Below are positions 45,227 through 58,812 of a DNA stretch of 64,000 bases, piece by piece. The stretch lies in NCBI RefSeq assembly GCF_003946405.1, contig NZ_RHOG01000006.1, forward strand, positions 1 to 64,000. Reading direction: 5' to 3'. Origin of the DNA: Lacticaseibacillus yichunensis. GTDB lineage: Bacteria > Bacillota > Bacilli > Lactobacillales > Lactobacillaceae. Numbering within the stretch: position 1 is the first letter of the stretch; every line of letters begins with the position of its first letter. Made by a program: the position numbers and the translations under genes. The notes beneath the pieces were generated by a model, which saw nothing but the letters and a program-made list of their open reading frames with translations, ran no database searches and was not told the DNA's origin.

Positions 45227-46408
45227 CTATTCCTGAGAATCGTCGGCGGGAGCTGGCTCGGCAGCGGCATCATCTGCCTGGTCAGGCGCGGCTTCGGAGG
45301 CGTCAGTCTCAGTTGCAACACCGTCTTCAAGAATCTCGTCCTCTTCTTCAAGCTCATCGTCATCGACGAATTCAACTTCAGATTCAGGCTTGATATCGAT
45401 CTTAAAGCCAGTCAATTTGGCCGCCAGCCGCGCATTTTGCCCCTTCTTACCAATGGCCAAGGACAGCTGGTAATCCGGCACGATCACCGTGCAGGAGCGG
45501 TCGTTGTCATCGTCATTGAACTGAACAGCGATTACTTGCGCCGGGTTGAGTGCGTTGGCGATGTAATCGGAAGGATCTTCTTCCCACTGGACGACATCCA
45601 TGTTTTCGCCAGACAATTCATTGACGACCGCTTGGACGCGGACCCCTTTTGGCCCAACCGTTGTGCCGACGGGATCGACGGACGGATTGGTCGAGCGCAC
45701 CGCGATCTTCGTCCGGTCGCCGGCTTCGCGTGCGATGCCAGCAATCTCAACGACGCCTTCGAAGATCTCAGGCACTTCCTGTTCAAACAGACGCTTGACC
45801 AGTCCCGGATTGGTCCGGGAGACCGTCACCTGAGGCCCCTTGCTCGTATTTTCGACTTTGGAAACATAAACTTTGATGCGTTCATGCGGTTCGTAGTGCT
45901 CATTAGGCATCCGGTCTTGTTTGCCCAAAACGGCTTCGATCTTGCCGAGATTGACATAGGTAAACCGGTTGTCACTGCGCTCAACTTCTCCGGTCATGAT
46001 CTCGTCCAGGTATTGCGAGTATTCGTCATAAACGATGCCGCGTTCCGCCTCACGCACGCGCTGCATGATGACCTGTTTGGCCGTTTGCGCGGCGATGCGC
46101 CCAAAGTCCTTCGGGGTGACCTCGAATTTGATCTGGTCGCCGACCTCATAAGCCTTATTGAGCGTCAAGGCTTCCTTCAAGCTCACTTCAAGGCGGGAGT
46201 CAAAGACTTCCTCGGTGACTTCTTTGACTGCGTAGACATGGATATCCCCTTTGGCAGGGTCAAAGTTCACTTCAACGTTTTGCGCCTGATTGTAGTTACG
46301 CTTGTAGGCGGCTTCGAGAGCGGCTTCAAGGGCCTCGATAACGACCTCTTTTTTCACGCCCTTTTCCGTTTCAAGGACGTTCAGCGCCTCTAACATTTCC
46401 TTCGACAT
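45227..46408 (-). CDS. nusA: Transcription termination/antitermination protein NusA
   Basis: Binds RNA polymerase and nascent RNA to affect pausing and termination. The 393-residue protein has an N-terminal polymerase-binding domain (about 1-125), S1 domain (about 130-200), two KH domains (about 200-345, with VGPKGVRVQAV and IGKKGQNARLAA) and an acidic tail rich in Glu, Asp and Ala. The ATG at 46408 has AAGGAAGGA. The acidic tail replaces the repeats found in E. coli. Confidence 0.97.
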   Translation of the reverse strand: MSKEMLEALNVLETEKGVKKEVVIEALEAALEAAYKRNYNQAQNVEVNFDPAKGDIHVYAVKEVTEEVFDSRLEVSLKEALTLNKAYEVGDQIKFEVTPKDFGRIAAQTAKQVIMQRVREAERGIVYDEYSQYLDEIMTGEVERSDNRFTYVNLGKIEAVLGKQDRMPNEHYEPHERIKVYVSKVENTSKGPQVTVSRTNPGLVKRLFEQEVPEIFEGVVEIAGIAREAGDRTKIAVRSTNPSVDPVGTTVGPKGVRVQAVVNELSGENMDVVQWEEDPSDYIANALNPAQVIAVQFNDDDNDRSCTVIVPDYQLSLAIGKKGQNARLAAKLTGFKIDIKPESEVEFVDDDELEEEDEILEDGVATETDASEAAPDQADDAAAEPAPADDSQE

Positions 46409-46430
46409 GTTGTTCCTTCCTTTACTATGG

Positions 46431-46904
46431 CTAAAATTCGATGGCCAAGCGGGCACTTGCGATATCGCTTCGCAAAAAGTCCTGGTCATGAATGCGGCCT
46501 TTATCATTGATCGTCAGCGTCAATTGCTCAGGCGTCAAGGTCTTGAGATGACCCTCAAACACTTTCTTGCCGTTTTGTTTCTTGAACAGCGAGATGTGAA
46601 TGTAGTCGCCGACCGCATTGGCAAAATCCTGCTCATTTTTCAGCGGCCGCTCAGCACCAGGGCTTGAGACCTCGAGAAAATAAGCCTGCGGAATCGGATC
46701 GGGATCCAGCTGATCGAGCTGCTCAGAAAGCGTCTCGGAGACCAGGACGCACTCGTCAAGGGAGATGCCGCCGGTCTTGTCGATGTACACGCGCAGATAC
46801 CAGCTGCCGCCTTCCTTTACGAATTCAATGTCGCTGAGAAAAAAATGATGTTCTTCTAGGATCGGTTCAACAAGTGTCTTGACCGTGTCGGTGACAGTGC
46901 TCAA
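46431..46904 (-). CDS. rimP: Ribosome maturation factor RimP
   Basis: Needed for assembly of the 30S subunit. The 157-residue protein has the N-terminal domain with VDKTGGI-type sequence ([18 protein letters not shown]) and [10 protein letters not shown], then an SH3-like C-terminal domain. The start codon is TTG at 46904 with GGGGGG as ribosome binding site. It is first in the rimP-nusA-infB-rbfA operon. Confidence 0.94.
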   Translation of the reverse strand: MSTVTDTVKTLVEPILEEHHFFLSDIEFVKEGGSWYLRVYIDKTGGISLDECVLVSETLSEQLDQLDPDPIPQAYFLEVSSPGAERPLKNEQDFANAVGDYIHISLFKKQNGKKVFEGHLKTLTPEQLTLTINDKGRIHDQDFLRSDIASARLAIEF

Positions 46905-46948
46905 CGTATTCCCCCCTTTATCTGTGTAGGCGACGCACCCTTTTCACT

Positions 46949-46975
46949 AAAAAGAGTGAGCATTTCTGCTCACTC
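46949..46975 (-). terminator. Terminator in the rimP-nusA leader
   Basis: On the minus strand GAGTGAGCA, loop GAAA, TGCTCACTC, then TTTTT: a perfect nine-pair stem with a stable tetraloop. It lies about 20 bp downstream of the start point of the promoter at 47003-47031 and about 45 bp before rimP. It may end polC transcripts and also attenuate the nusA operon. Confidence 0.9.
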
Positions 46976-47002
46976 CCTTCCGACGTCTTAAATACTACTC
47001 AT

Positions 47003-47031
47003 AATGTAGCATTATTTTCAGTAAAGTGCAA
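47003..47031 (-). promoter_or_regulatory. Promoter of the rimP-nusA operon
   Basis: The minus strand has TTGCAC (47026-47031), a 17-bp spacer and TACATT (47003-47008). The leader from about 46996 includes the terminator hairpin. Confidence 0.65.
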
Positions 47032-47075
47032 GGCCACTCGCATAATGACGCGCGAGTTGTCAAGAGGCAACCGGC

Positions 47076-50000
47076 TTAGAAGAGACTGTCAAAAAGCGAC
47101 AGCTGATTTTCATCTGGCAATTCATCTAAGACATGATTTTCAGTCATGTAATCGATCAATGTCTTGGACACCTTGCCGCGCGTCGCCAGGTCCTCCTTGG
47201 AAAGGAAGGGCCGCTCTTCACGGGCGGAGACGATCTGCTTGGCGACGTTATCGCCAAGGCCAGGCACTGCGCGAAATGGTGCGAGCAATGTGTGATCATC
47301 CAAAATGATGAAATCATGCGCATCCGAGGCCGTGACATCGACCATCTTGATCTTGAAGCCACGCTCCAGGCACTCATTGGCCAACTCGAGGACCGTCAGC
47401 AGCGTCTTTTCCTTGGCCGTTGCGTCGTTGCCCTTGTCGTTGATCTCCTGAATGGCGGCCTTGGTCGCCTCTTTGCCGTGACTCATGGCAACCAGGTCAA
47501 AATCTTCCGCCCGCACCGAAAAGTAGGATGCGTAATACACCAGCGGGTAATAGACCTTGAACCAGGCAATGCGTAGGCCCATCAGATCATAGGCCGCGGC
47601 ATGTGCCTTCGGGAACATGTACTTGATCTTGAGGCAAGAGTCGATGTACCAGCCAGGCACGCTTGGATTCTCTTCCATCTTAGCCTGAAGCTCATCGGGA
47701 ATGCCTTTGCCCTTACGCACATGCTCCATGATCGTAAAGGCGTCGCTGTCATCCATGCCCCAATGAATCAGGTCCATCATGATGTTATCACGACAGCCGA
47801 TCACGTCTTTGATCGTGACCGTCCCGTTTTTGATCAGCTCCTCTGCGTTGTCCAGCCACACATTCGTCCCATGAGACAGGCCAGAGATCTGAAGCAGCTC
47901 GGAGAATTTCTTGGGATGCGTTTCCTCGAGCATCCCGCGCACGAACCGCGTCCCGAATTCCGGCACGCCCAGCGTCCCCGTCTTTGAATTGATCTGCTCT
48001 GGTTTGACCCCGAGCACATCCGGACTGGAAAACAGCGACATGACCCCCGGATCATCCATGGGAATCGATTTCGGCTCAACGCCGGACAGATCCTGAAGCA
48101 TACGGATCATGGTCGGATCATCATGCCCCAGCACATCCATTTTCAAAATGTTGTCATGAATCGAGTGAAAATCAAAGTGGGTCGTCTTCCACGCCGCATT
48201 TTGATCATCAGCGGGATACTGAATCGGGCTGAAATCATAGATGTCCATGTTTTCTGGGACAATTAGGATTCCGGCAGGATGCTGACCGGTGGTGCGTTTC
48301 ACGCCGGTCGCGCCTTTTGCCAGTCGATCGATCTCCGCCCCACGCAGCATCTGGCCGGTGTCGCGCTCGTACGCTTTGACATAGCCATATGCGGTCTTAT
48401 CGGCAACGGTGCCAATCGTCCCGGCCCGAAACGCATGGTCTTCACCAAACCGCACCTTGATGTAATTATGTGCCACCGGCTGATAGTCACCGGAGAAATT
48501 CAGATCGATATCCGGGACCTTATCCCCCTTGAACCCAAGGAACGTCTCAAACGGAATGTCCTGGCCGTCTTTGACCATGTTTGCGCCGCAATTCGGGCAG
48601 GCCTTGTCGGGCAGATCAAAGCCCGACCCGTATTCCCCATGCGTGTAAAATTCGGAATACTGACACTGCGGGCAGCGATAATGCGGCGGCAGCGGATTGA
48701 TCTCGGTGATGCCGGACATGGTGGCAGCGAGACTGGAGCCGACCGAGCCACGTGACCCAACCAAGTAGCCATCTTTGTTTGACTTCAACACCAGCTGCTG
48801 GGCAATGTTGTAGATCACGGCATAACCGTTGCCGATGATACTATCGAGCTCCTTTTTCAGGCGCTTTTCGACGATCTCTGGCAACGGCTCGCCATACAAG
48901 CGATGGGCGGTGGTCATGACGTCATTGCGCAGATTTTCCTTCACCCCAGGGATCTTCGGGGTGTACAGATCATCTTTGACAGGCGTGATGGTGCCGTCGA
49001 TCATGTCGGCAACTTTGTGCGTATTTTCCACGACTAGTTGATGCGCCGTTTCTTCCCCCAGCCAGGAAAATTCATCCAGCATCTCCTGGGTCGAGCGAAA
49101 ATGGGCATCCGGTAGTTCGTGGCGGTTCAGCGGGTTCGCGCCGCCTTGCGAATGAATCAGGATCTTACGGTAGATCGCATCGTTTTTATCGAGGTAATGG
49201 GCATCCCCTGTCGCAACGACTGGCTTGTTTTGCGCCTGGCCGATCTTGATGATGTTTGAAATGATCTCATGCAGATGCGCATCGCCGTGGATCAGCTCTG
49301 CCTCTTTCAGCGGGGCATACAAGGCAGGTGGCTGGACCTCGAGAAAATCATAGAATTCTGCTTTTTCTGCAGCCTCGCCATACCCTTTTTGCATCATCGC
49401 GGTGAAGACATCCCCGCTGCTGCAGGCAGACCCCACGATCAGCCCCTCACGCAATTTTTGCAGCTGACTGCGCGGGACCCGCGGGACGCGATAGTAGTAG
49501 CGGACATTGGACAAAGAGACCAGCTTGAAGAGGTTTTTCAACCCGGCTTGGGTCGCGGCAAAAATGGTCGCATGGGTCGGCCGTGCCTGCTTCCAATCAT
49601 CGCCTTCGCCGACGCGACTGTTGAGTTGGTCAAGCGAGGTGATCTGATAGACTTCCGCCGCCTCTTTTTCAAGCGCGTACATCAAATAGCCGGTGGCCTC
49701 CGCATCCGCGTTGGCCCGGTGGTGATGCTCCAAATTGATCTTGTACGCCTTGGTCAGGGTATCGAGCTTGTGGTTCTTTCGCTCCGGATGTAGCATCCGC
49801 GACAATTCCAGCGTATCGATCACCGGATTTTGGATTCGCTCTTCATCCAGCCGCTGATAACCCGCATTCAAAAAGCCGACATCAAACGTCACGTTATGGC
49901 CACACATCACGGTGCCTTCACAGAACTGGCGGAATAGCGTGAGCACTTCTTTTTCCGACTTGGAGCCGTGCACCATTTCGTCTGTGATGTGCGTCAAATT

Positions 50001-51407
50001 GATGGTCGTTTCGGACAGCGCAAACCCAGGATCGATCATTTGCTCGAAATTATCGATCACCTTGCCATCTTGCATCTTGACCGCGGCCAACTCGATGATC
50101 TTGTCATACACTGCGGATAGGCCCGTGGTCTCGATATCAAAGACCACATACGTTGCGCTGGCCAGATCAAGCGGTTTGTCCGCATGATACGCGACCGGCG
50201 TACCGTCATCGACCAAGTTGACCTCAACGCCGTACAGCATTTTGAGCCCAGCTTTGGCGGCCGCAGTATGTGCCTCCGGATACGCCTGAAGCCCGGCGTG
50301 GTCAGTGACCGCGATTGCCGGATGGCCCCACGCCTTGGCGCGTTTGACGTAATCTGTGATGCTTGGAATCGCGTCCATCTGCGACATATTTGTGTGAAGA
50401 TGCAATTCGATGCGCTTTTCCCCCGGCGCGGTGTCCTGCGGGGCCGGGTGCGTGACTTCCTGCATGTCGTTGGCGTTGACGGTCAGCTCGCGGGAATAGT
50501 TGTCTTCCTGAACGCTGCCACGAATACGCAACCACATGCCTTCATGAATCTGGTCAAAAACAGCCTCATCCTCGGCGCCATTGCTGAATTTCTTCACCAA
50601 AAAACTCGAGGTGTAGTCGGTCACCTTGACCATTAACAGTTTTCGATTGGAGCGCAGGCTACGGACTTCGACGTCAAAAACGTAGCCTTCGATCAACACA
50701 GATTTTTCTTCCTGGGTGATTGTGACCATTTGCTGAAGCGGATCATCCATGTGATTGCCGCGCCCCAGCCGAACCGGTCCAGCCGGCGCTTCCACTTCCG
50801 CCGTTTCGCGGGCCTGGACGACGGCGGCCGCACGTTTTGCCATCGCGGCCGTTTCCTCAGCCTGCTTGGCATTGAACGCCGCCAGGGTATCGGCCGCCTT
50901 TTCGGTATCGACGATCGCACTCAAATGCAGGCCGGCAAAGCCGACTTGATGATAAGTTTCCTCAAGTTGGCCGAGACCTTTGGTGATCAGATATTGGCGC
51001 ACGGGTTCATTTTCTGCGCGCAGGACCACGCGCTCATCTTGCAGCTCCGGGGCCTGCACGCTGCAGGTCTCAGCCACCAGGGCAGACTGCAATTGCGCAT
51101 GGTCGATCACATACTGCCAGTATCCCGTCAGCAGGCTTTGATCGAACTGATGATCCGCCGGAACAATCGTCACCGAAGTCTGCGCAATGTCCTTGAAGGC
51201 ACTTTGAAGATGCCCCACCAGCTGAGCAAACACGCTGAAGGGCAGGATGGCCGGCACGCCGAGCTGAAACTCATAGCGTTTGGAGGCCGTATGAATCACG
51301 ACATCATCAACGGTCGCCTGCTGAAAGCCGGGAAACGCCGCCAGCTCCTCTGGCAGCTGAATCTGAGCCAGCAGCTTTTCAAACATTTCGTGTTTTGATA
51401 AGGCCAA
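47076..51407 (-). CDS. polC: DNA polymerase III alpha subunit, gram-positive type
   Basis: The main replicative polymerase with built-in proofreading. The 1443-residue protein has an N-terminal domain and OB-fold (about 245-325). A PHP domain (ELHLHTNMS near 336) is split by the 3'-5' exonuclease (about 420-590, [11 protein letters not shown], then [10 protein letters not shown]). The C-family polymerase palm follows ([13 protein letters not shown] near 965), then a zinc finger (CPQCQYSEF...CPNCG). The start codon is TTG with AAGGAG. It follows proS, separated by a terminator. Confidence 0.97.
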   Translation of the reverse strand: MALSKHEMFEKLLAQIQLPEELAAFPGFQQATVDDVVIHTASKRYEFQLGVPAILPFSVFAQLVGHLQSAFKDIAQTSVTIVPADHQFDQSLLTGYWQYVIDHAQLQSALVAETCSVQAPELQDERVVLRAENEPVRQYLITKGLGQLEETYHQVGFAGLHLSAIVDTEKAADTLAAFNAKQAEETAAMAKRAAAVVQARETAEVEAPAGPVRLGRGNHMDDPLQQMVTITQEEKSVLIEGYVFDVEVRSLRSNRKLLMVKVTDYTSSFLVKKFSNGAEDEAVFDQIHEGMWLRIRGSVQEDNYSRELTVNANDMQEVTHPAPQDTAPGEKRIELHLHTNMSQMDAIPSITDYVKRAKAWGHPAIAVTDHAGLQAYPEAHTAAAKAGLKMLYGVEVNLVDDGTPVAYHADKPLDLASATYVVFDIETTGLSAVYDKIIELAAVKMQDGKVIDNFEQMIDPGFALSETTINLTHITDEMVHGSKSEKEVLTLFRQFCEGTVMCGHNVTFDVGFLNAGYQRLDEERIQNPVIDTLELSRMLHPERKNHKLDTLTKAYKINLEHHHRANADAEATGYLMYALEKEAAEVYQITSLDQLNSRVGEGDDWKQARPTHATIFAATQAGLKNLFKLVSLSNVRYYYRVPRVPRSQLQKLREGLIVGSACSSGDVFTAMMQKGYGEAAEKAEFYDFLEVQPPALYAPLKEAELIHGDAHLHEIISNIIKIGQAQNKPVVATGDAHYLDKNDAIYRKILIHSQGGANPLNRHELPDAHFRSTQEMLDEFSWLGEETAHQLVVENTHKVADMIDGTITPVKDDLYTPKIPGVKENLRNDVMTTAHRLYGEPLPEIVEKRLKKELDSIIGNGYAVIYNIAQQLVLKSNKDGYLVGSRGSVGSSLAATMSGITEINPLPPHYRCPQCQYSEFYTHGEYGSGFDLPDKACPNCGANMVKDGQDIPFETFLGFKGDKVPDIDLNFSGDYQPVAHNYIKVRFGEDHAFRAGTIGTVADKTAYGYVKAYERDTGQMLRGAEIDRLAKGATGVKRTTGQHPAGILIVPENMDIYDFSPIQYPADDQNAAWKTTHFDFHSIHDNILKMDVLGHDDPTMIRMLQDLSGVEPKSIPMDDPGVMSLFSSPDVLGVKPEQINSKTGTLGVPEFGTRFVRGMLEETHPKKFSELLQISGLSHGTNVWLDNAEELIKNGTVTIKDVIGCRDNIMMDLIHWGMDDSDAFTIMEHVRKGKGIPDELQAKMEENPSVPGWYIDSCLKIKYMFPKAHAAAYDLMGLRIAWFKVYYPLVYYASYFSVRAEDFDLVAMSHGKEATKAAIQEINDKGNDATAKEKTLLTVLELANECLERGFKIKMVDVTASDAHDFIILDDHTLLAPFRAVPGLGDNVAKQIVSAREERPFLSKEDLATRGKVSKTLIDYMTENHVLDELPDENQLSLFDSLF

Positions 51408-51482
51408 TTTGAACGCTCCTTCTGAGATCTATGTCGTTATCGTAACCCGAAAACGGGCGTTGGACAAGCGGCGGAAAAGGCG

Positions 51483-51515
51483 AAAAAAAGAAACCGGAGC
51501 CATGCCACGGTTTCT
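51483..51515 (-). terminator. Terminator between proS and polC
   Basis: On the minus strand AGAAACCG pairs with CGGTTTCT and a run of T follows. polC therefore likely has its own promoter or depends on read-through. Confidence 0.82.
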
Positions 51516-51531
51516 CTGAGAAATTCAACAC

Positions 51532-53268
<1,737 letters not shown>

Positions 53269-54513
53269 TTAGAACTGACGCATAATGTCGTTGATCGTGA
53301 CGGCAATCAGCAGCAAGACCATCAGCCCCGCCCCAATCAGCGTCACAATGCCTTCTTTTTCTGGTGATAATGGTTTGCGGCGAATGATCTCCAGCAGATT
53401 CAGCAGAATTTTCCCGCCATCCAGCACAGGAATCGGAATCAAGTTCATGATGCCCAGATTCAAGCTGAGATAGCCGAGGAAAAACAGCAACGACTGGAAG
53501 CCACCGCTGGCCGCCTGACTGGTCATCGTATAGATACCGACCGGCCCGGCTAACTTGTTCAGTGAAAATTGTCCGGTGACTAACTGCTTCAACACATCAA
53601 AGATCCGCGTGGTTAAGGACCAAAATTGGGTGAAGCCGTATTTGACGGCGGTGCCGATACTGCGATCGACCGGCGGCGTGACCCCAATCAGCCCCTCTTT
53701 CGTTGGCGTGATGGTCAAGTTCTCCGTCTTGCTGTTTTGCTTCGCCACCACATTCAAGGACGCGCCGTCTTTATCCTCGCCCACCACTTTTTGCAGGTCA
53801 GCAAACTTGCTAATGGCCTGGCCATTGATCGAGGTGATCGTCGCCCCATTTTCGAGTCCGGCCTTTGCCGCAGGAGAGCCGCTTTGCACGGTGCCGATCT
53901 GATTGGTGTCCAGCACCTGGACCCCAGCGGACAGGGCGACCCCGATAAACACCAGGATGGCCAAAATGAAGTTGTTCATCGGCCCCGCAAAATTAACCAG
54001 GAGGCGCTTGGCGATCGGCGCATTTTGGAATTGAACATCATCCGGGGCGATCACGACCTCGGTGCCATCTTCTTCGATGATCGTGGCATCATGATCCACC
54101 GGCCAGGTCTTCAGTTCCGATTCATCCCCGTTTGCGTAACCCTCAACAACCAGCTCATGCACCAGGTCGATGCGGCTGACCTGAACAGGGATTCCGCCTT
54201 GGAGCGTCGTCTTGTTGCTGGTATTGATGCGCGTTACCCGGCCCTCGCCGTTGACCTCGATCGCCAGCATTGTCCCGGGTTTGATCTCGTCGTCCTCGTC
54301 CTGCCAGCCGGCCATGCGCACATAGCCGCCCAGTGGCAACAGCCGCAACGTGTACGTCGTATTATTTTTATGCCAAGCCACCAGCTTAGGCCCCATGCCA
54401 ATGGAAAATTCGCGCACCAAGATGCCGCTGCGCTTGGCGAACCAGAAATGCCCGAATTCATGCACGAGCACCAGGATCACGAAGACAATGATAAAGTCGA
54501 TGATCGTGGTCAT
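53269..54513 (-). CDS. rseP: Site-2 protease RseP/RasP
   Basis: An intramembrane zinc metalloprotease that cuts anti-sigma factors and signal peptides. The 414-residue protein has HEFGH (18-22) in the first membrane segment, a PDZ domain (about 200-290, SPAAKAGLENGATITSING), a second zinc-ligand motif VLDGGKIL near 365 and a C-terminal membrane segment. It lies in uppS-cdsA-rseP-proS, as in B. subtilis. Confidence 0.95.
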   Translation of the reverse strand: MTTIIDFIIVFVILVLVHEFGHFWFAKRSGILVREFSIGMGPKLVAWHKNNTTYTLRLLPLGGYVRMAGWQDEDDEIKPGTMLAIEVNGEGRVTRINTSNKTTLQGGIPVQVSRIDLVHELVVEGYANGDESELKTWPVDHDATIIEEDGTEVVIAPDDVQFQNAPIAKRLLVNFAGPMNNFILAILVFIGVALSAGVQVLDTNQIGTVQSGSPAAKAGLENGATITSINGQAISKFADLQKVVGEDKDGASLNVVAKQNSKTENLTITPTKEGLIGVTPPVDRSIGTAVKYGFTQFWSLTTRIFDVLKQLVTGQFSLNKLAGPVGIYTMTSQAASGGFQSLLFFLGYLSLNLGIMNLIPIPVLDGGKILLNLLEIIRRKPLSPEKEGIVTLIGAGLMVLLLIAVTINDIMRQF

Positions 54514-54525
54514 ATCAACACTCCT

Positions 54526-55323
54526 TTAATGAAGCGAGATCAAGCCAAACAAGTGGACCAGTGGCAAGACCAGAAGCAAACTGTCAAAACGATCCAAAAT
54601 GCCGCCATGCCCAGGCAAGATCTTGCCCGAGTCCTTGACGCCGTAATAGCGTTTCAGCGCAGACTCGATCAAATCACCAAGTTGGCCGAACACGGAAAGC
54701 ACCAGCGCGATGCCCATCATCGGCCAGAAGCTATACATCTGCGGGAAAAATTGCAGGTAGATCGCCGCAAAGATCAGCGCAACAACATTCCCGCCGATGC
54801 TGCCTTCCCAAGTCTTATTGGGGCTGATTGCAGGCCACAGCTTATGTTTACCCATGGCGCGGCCGACAAAATACGCGCCAGAGTCCGTCAACCACACAAT
54901 GATCAAAGCAAACAACAAGGTATCTAGCCCCGCATCGTTGCGCACTGCGATCAGATTATGGAACCCGGTCCCAATGTAGAAGATCGACAAAGCGCTGATT
55001 GCGGCATCGTCGTAAGTCGTGCGGTTCTTGGTCGCCACGGTGACCAGCAGCAGCGCGGCCACGGCGATGTAGATCAGATCCAGCCGTGAGATGAAACTCG
55101 GCAACCAGCGAAAATAGCTATCCGGAAAAGTGACCAACAGGACACCGATCGCCGACACGAAAAAGCTGCTCGACACAATGATGCGTTTGCGCATGATGAA
55201 GATCTCAGACATCGCGATGACTGCCAGCACCGCGGCGGCGACTTCAAGCCAAACACCGCCGAGAATCAAGATCGGGATAAAGATCGCCAAGGCGACGATT
55301 GCAGTGATGATACGTTGTTTCAT
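54526..55323 (-). CDS. cdsA: Phosphatidate cytidylyltransferase
   Basis: Makes CDP-diacylglycerol from phosphatidic acid and CTP, a branch point of phospholipid synthesis. The 265-residue protein has about eight membrane segments and the family signature near the C-terminus (SALKRYYGVKDSGKILPGHG, then GGILDRFDSL). The ATG at 55323 has GGAGG; a longer in-frame start is less likely. Confidence 0.96.
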   Translation of the reverse strand: MKQRIITAIVALAIFIPILILGGVWLEVAAAVLAVIAMSEIFIMRKRIIVSSSFFVSAIGVLLVTFPDSYFRWLPSFISRLDLIYIAVAALLLVTVATKNRTTYDDAAISALSIFYIGTGFHNLIAVRNDAGLDTLLFALIIVWLTDSGAYFVGRAMGKHKLWPAISPNKTWEGSIGGNVVALIFAAIYLQFFPQMYSFWPMMGIALVLSVFGQLGDLIESALKRYYGVKDSGKILPGHGGILDRFDSLLLVLPLVHLFGLISLH

Positions 55324-55356
55324 TACGTTCCTCCGTGCCCCAGTCAACTGGGATTA

Positions 55357-56130
55357 TTATTTTGATTCAGGTGTGGTTCCCGCATCAAGTCCGCCATAGC
55401 GCCGATCACGCTGCTGATAAACAGCGATCGCCTCGCTGAGCATGTCGGGGGTAAAGTCGGGCCAATACGCCGGGGTGAAGACCATTTCACTGTAGGCCAA
55501 CTGCCACAGCAAGAAATTCGACAGCCGCTCTTCCCCGCTGGTGCGAATCAACAGATCCGGATCAGCCAAGGCCCCCAGATGGCGCGTCATCAGGTGATCC
55601 GCCACGACCGCGGCATCGATCTGCGCTGGGTCGAGCGTCCCAGCGACTGCCTCACTGGCCATTTGCTGGGCAGCCAGAATCAGCTCGTCCCGCGCGCCAT
55701 AATTGAGCGCAAAATTCAAGATCATACCGGTGTCCTGTTTCGTATCAGCCATCGCGTTGGCCGCCGCTTGCCGCGTGGCGGCTGGAAGCGCGTCAAGCTC
55801 CCCCATCACCTCGACTCGGACATTTTCAGCAATCAGCTCAGGCATGAACGTGTCAAAGAAGTCCACCGGAAGCTTCATCAGGTAGTTCACTTCGCCAGTC
55901 GGCCGCCGCCAATTTTCGGTAGAAAAGGCATACAGTGTCAGAACTTTCACGCCCAAGCGACTCGCCGCCTTGGTGATCGTCTTAACATTTTCCATGCCCT
56001 GTTTGTGCCCAGCAATGCGCGGCAGAAATCGTTTCTTCGCCCAGCGGCCATTCCCATCCATGATGATTGCCACATGCTGAGGGATGCGCTGCAGATCCAC
56101 TTGCGGGGCTTGATGCTTCGCTCCGAACAT
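55357..56130 (-). CDS. uppS: Undecaprenyl diphosphate synthase (cis-prenyltransferase)
   Basis: Builds the C55 lipid carrier for peptidoglycan and wall polymers. The 257-residue protein has HVAIIMDGNGRWAKKR near 18-33 with the catalytic Asp, then YAFSTENWRR and a C-terminal PDLLIRTSGEERLSNFLLWQ. The second ATG (56130) has the better spacing to AAGGAG. A terminator separates it from frr. Confidence 0.96.
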   Translation of the reverse strand: MFGAKHQAPQVDLQRIPQHVAIIMDGNGRWAKKRFLPRIAGHKQGMENVKTITKAASRLGVKVLTLYAFSTENWRRPTGEVNYLMKLPVDFFDTFMPELIAENVRVEVMGELDALPAATRQAAANAMADTKQDTGMILNFALNYGARDELILAAQQMASEAVAGTLDPAQIDAAVVADHLMTRHLGALADPDLLIRTSGEERLSNFLLWQLAYSEMVFTPAYWPDFTPDMLSEAIAVYQQRDRRYGGLDAGTTPESK

Positions 56131-56260
56131 CGCCATGCTCCTTTTTTCGGGCGAAAAAGACGCCCGGTAGTCTTAATGATTGTAGCAGAAAAGGCGGTGC
56201 TGAAACAGCTGGCATCAGAAAAACGTAAGCTCTGCGAAGCAACCGGTCACCTGGCATCAC

Positions 56261-56290
56261 GTAAAAAGCCCGCTTGCGCAGGCTTTTTAC
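56261..56290. terminator. Terminator between frr and uppS
   Basis: GTAAAAAGCC pairs with GGCTTTTTAC around CGCTTGCGCA, itself partly paired. It works on both strands. Confidence 0.88.
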
Positions 56291-56338
56291 TGAGGTGCGA
56301 TCATGCTGTTCGGTCCCATCATAGACCAAACCAACTGA

Positions 56339-56896
56339 TCAGCCCTCGGTGATCTCTTTTTCTTTGTCGGCCGCAGCGGCGTCGATCTTTTTGGTCGCGT
56401 CATCGGTGACTTGCTGGATTTCTTTTTCGAGACGATGCAGCTCATCTTCGGTGATCTCGCTTGCTTTTTCCTGCTTGCGCGCCTTATCAAGGGCATCACG
56501 GCGAATGTTGCGCACCGCGATCTTCGCTTCTTCGGCGTATTTGCCGACTTCCTTTGCGATCTCCTTGCGCCGCTCACCGGTCAACTGCGGCACGACCAGG
56601 CGAATGGCAGTCCCGTCATTGGCAGGATTGATGCCAAGGTCGCTCATGTTGATCGCCGTTTCCACATCCTTCAGGGAACTGCGGTCATACGGGGTGACCA
56701 GCAGCACACGTGGTTCTGGAATGGTGATGGAGGCCATCTGGTTCAGTGGCGTCGGCGTCCCATAATATTCAACTTGAATCCGATTGAGTAAACTCGCGTT
56801 GGCATGCCCGGCGCGAATCCCGCCGAGGTCACGTTCCAGCGACTCTTGGGTCTTTGCCATAGTGGCTTTTGCTTCGTCTACGATTGGGTTAGCCAT
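56339..56896 (-). CDS. frr: Ribosome recycling factor
   Basis: Splits post-termination ribosomes together with EF-G. The 185-residue length is standard. The protein shows [24 protein letters not shown] (in part), [16 protein letters not shown] and the C-terminal helix. It follows pyrH by two bases and is coupled to it. Confidence 0.97.
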   Translation of the reverse strand: MANPIVDEAKATMAKTQESLERDLGGIRAGHANASLLNRIQVEYYGTPTPLNQMASITIPEPRVLLVTPYDRSSLKDVETAINMSDLGINPANDGTAIRLVVPQLTGERRKEIAKEVGKYAEEAKIAVRNIRRDALDKARKQEKASEITEDELHRLEKEIQQVTDDATKKIDAAAADKEKEITEG

Positions 56897-56898
56897 GA

Positions 56899-57681
<783 letters not shown>

Positions 57682-57741
57682 TTATCTCCTGAGTGGTCTG
57701 GCCACGATTACGACTGTCTCTCTGTCAGACCCGTTTCTTCT

Positions 57742-57747
57742 ATTATA
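57742..57747 (-). promoter_or_regulatory. -10 element for pyrH-frr
   Basis: TATAAT on the minus strand about 125 bp before pyrH, with a weak -35. It lies just after the tsf terminator, so pyrH-frr have their own transcript. Confidence 0.6.
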
Positions 57748-57811
57748 TAGTGGTGAAACCGTGATGCGCACCCACCACGCGACGGTGTGACGCGGGGGTG
57801 TGGTCGGCGCA

Positions 57812-57835
57812 TAAAAAAAGCCGCATCGCTGCGGC
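57812..57835 (-). terminator. Terminator after tsf
   Basis: On the minus strand GCCGCA and TGCGGC close a tight loop, followed by seven T. It is 9 bp from the tsf stop. Confidence 0.9.
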
Positions 57836-57843
57836 CCATTGTC

Positions 57844-58719
57844 TTACTTGATCTGACCCATCACTTCGTCAACAAAGTTATCGGCCTTTTTTTCAATGCC
57901 TTCGCCCACTGCAAAGCGAACAAAGCCCTTGATGCTGCCGCCGTTTGCTTTGGCATATTCGGCAACCGTCTTGTCGGAATCCTTAACGAATTCCTGATCG
58001 ACCAATGAGATCTCAGCCAACCATTTGTTCACACGGCCTTCAACGATACGTGGCACGATCTTTTCAGGCTTGCCTTCGTTCTTGGTCTCTTCGGTGAAAA
58101 TATCGGTCTGGTGCTGCAGTTCGTCTGCAGGCACTTCACTACGGTCAAGGAAACGTGGGTTGATCGCAGCCACGTGCATCGCGATGTCGCGCGCAACGGT
58201 TTCGTCAGCGCCGGTCACGGTCACGAGTGCGGCGATCTGGCCGCCGTTGTGCAGGTAAGCACCAAAGTTGTCGCCATCGTCTTTTTCAACAACGGCAAAC
58301 CGGCGGAAACTGATTTTTTCGCCGATCACAGCGGTCAACGACTTGGCCGCGTCGTCAATGGTCTTGCCATCAAGGTCAAGCGCAAGCGCCGCCGTCATAT
58401 CGGCTGGCTTGCCAGCTGCGACAGCCTTGGCAACGTTTTGAACGAAGCCTTTGAATTCGGCGTTGCTTGCAACAAAATCGGTCTCGGAATTAACTTCAAC
58501 AACAGCAGCAACGTTGCCGTCGATCGCGATGTCAGCCAACCCTTCAGCGGCAATGTTACCAGCCTTTTTAGCAGCTTTTGCTAAGCCTTTTTCGCGCAAA
58601 ACGTCGATGGCCTTGTCCATGTCGCCATCAGCGGCAACAAGAGCCTTTTTTGCATCCATCATGCCGACCTGGGTACGGTCGCGGAGTTCCTTAACTTGTG
58701 CAGCAGTGATCTGAGCCAT
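57844..58719 (-). CDS. tsf: Elongation factor Ts
   Basis: Guanine nucleotide exchange factor for EF-Tu. The 291-residue protein has the N-terminal UBA-like domain ([19 protein letters not shown]), the core motif [17 protein letters not shown] near 73-89, and the dimerisation domain. It follows rpsB with a hairpin between them that may act as a partial terminator. Confidence 0.97.
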   Translation of the reverse strand: MAQITAAQVKELRDRTQVGMMDAKKALVAADGDMDKAIDVLREKGLAKAAKKAGNIAAEGLADIAIDGNVAAVVEVNSETDFVASNAEFKGFVQNVAKAVAAGKPADMTAALALDLDGKTIDDAAKSLTAVIGEKISFRRFAVVEKDDGDNFGAYLHNGGQIAALVTVTGADETVARDIAMHVAAINPRFLDRSEVPADELQHQTDIFTEETKNEGKPEKIVPRIVEGRVNKWLAEISLVDQEFVKDSDKTVAEYAKANGGSIKGFVRFAVGEGIEKKADNFVDEVMGQIK

Positions 58720-58750
58720 GAGTGATCCTCCTCAAAAATTGTTGGGTAAC

Positions 58751-58799
58751 AAAAGCGCCGCCTGCAGATCTTGCAGTATGCGAGACTTTCAGACGGCGC
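58751..58799 (-). terminator. Hairpin between rpsB and tsf
   Basis: On the minus strand GCGCCG pairs with CGGCGC across a 33-nt region containing a small inner stem (CTGCA/TGCAG), and TTTTG follows. It could be a partial terminator that adjusts tsf against rpsB. Confidence 0.6.
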
Positions 58800-58812
58800 G
58801 TATGATCAAATT

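Noticed and set aside
53626-54927. A 433-codon open frame opposite rseP and cdsA
   Set aside because: It is the complement of two well-supported genes in a high-GC genome, where long antisense frames are common; there are no protein features.
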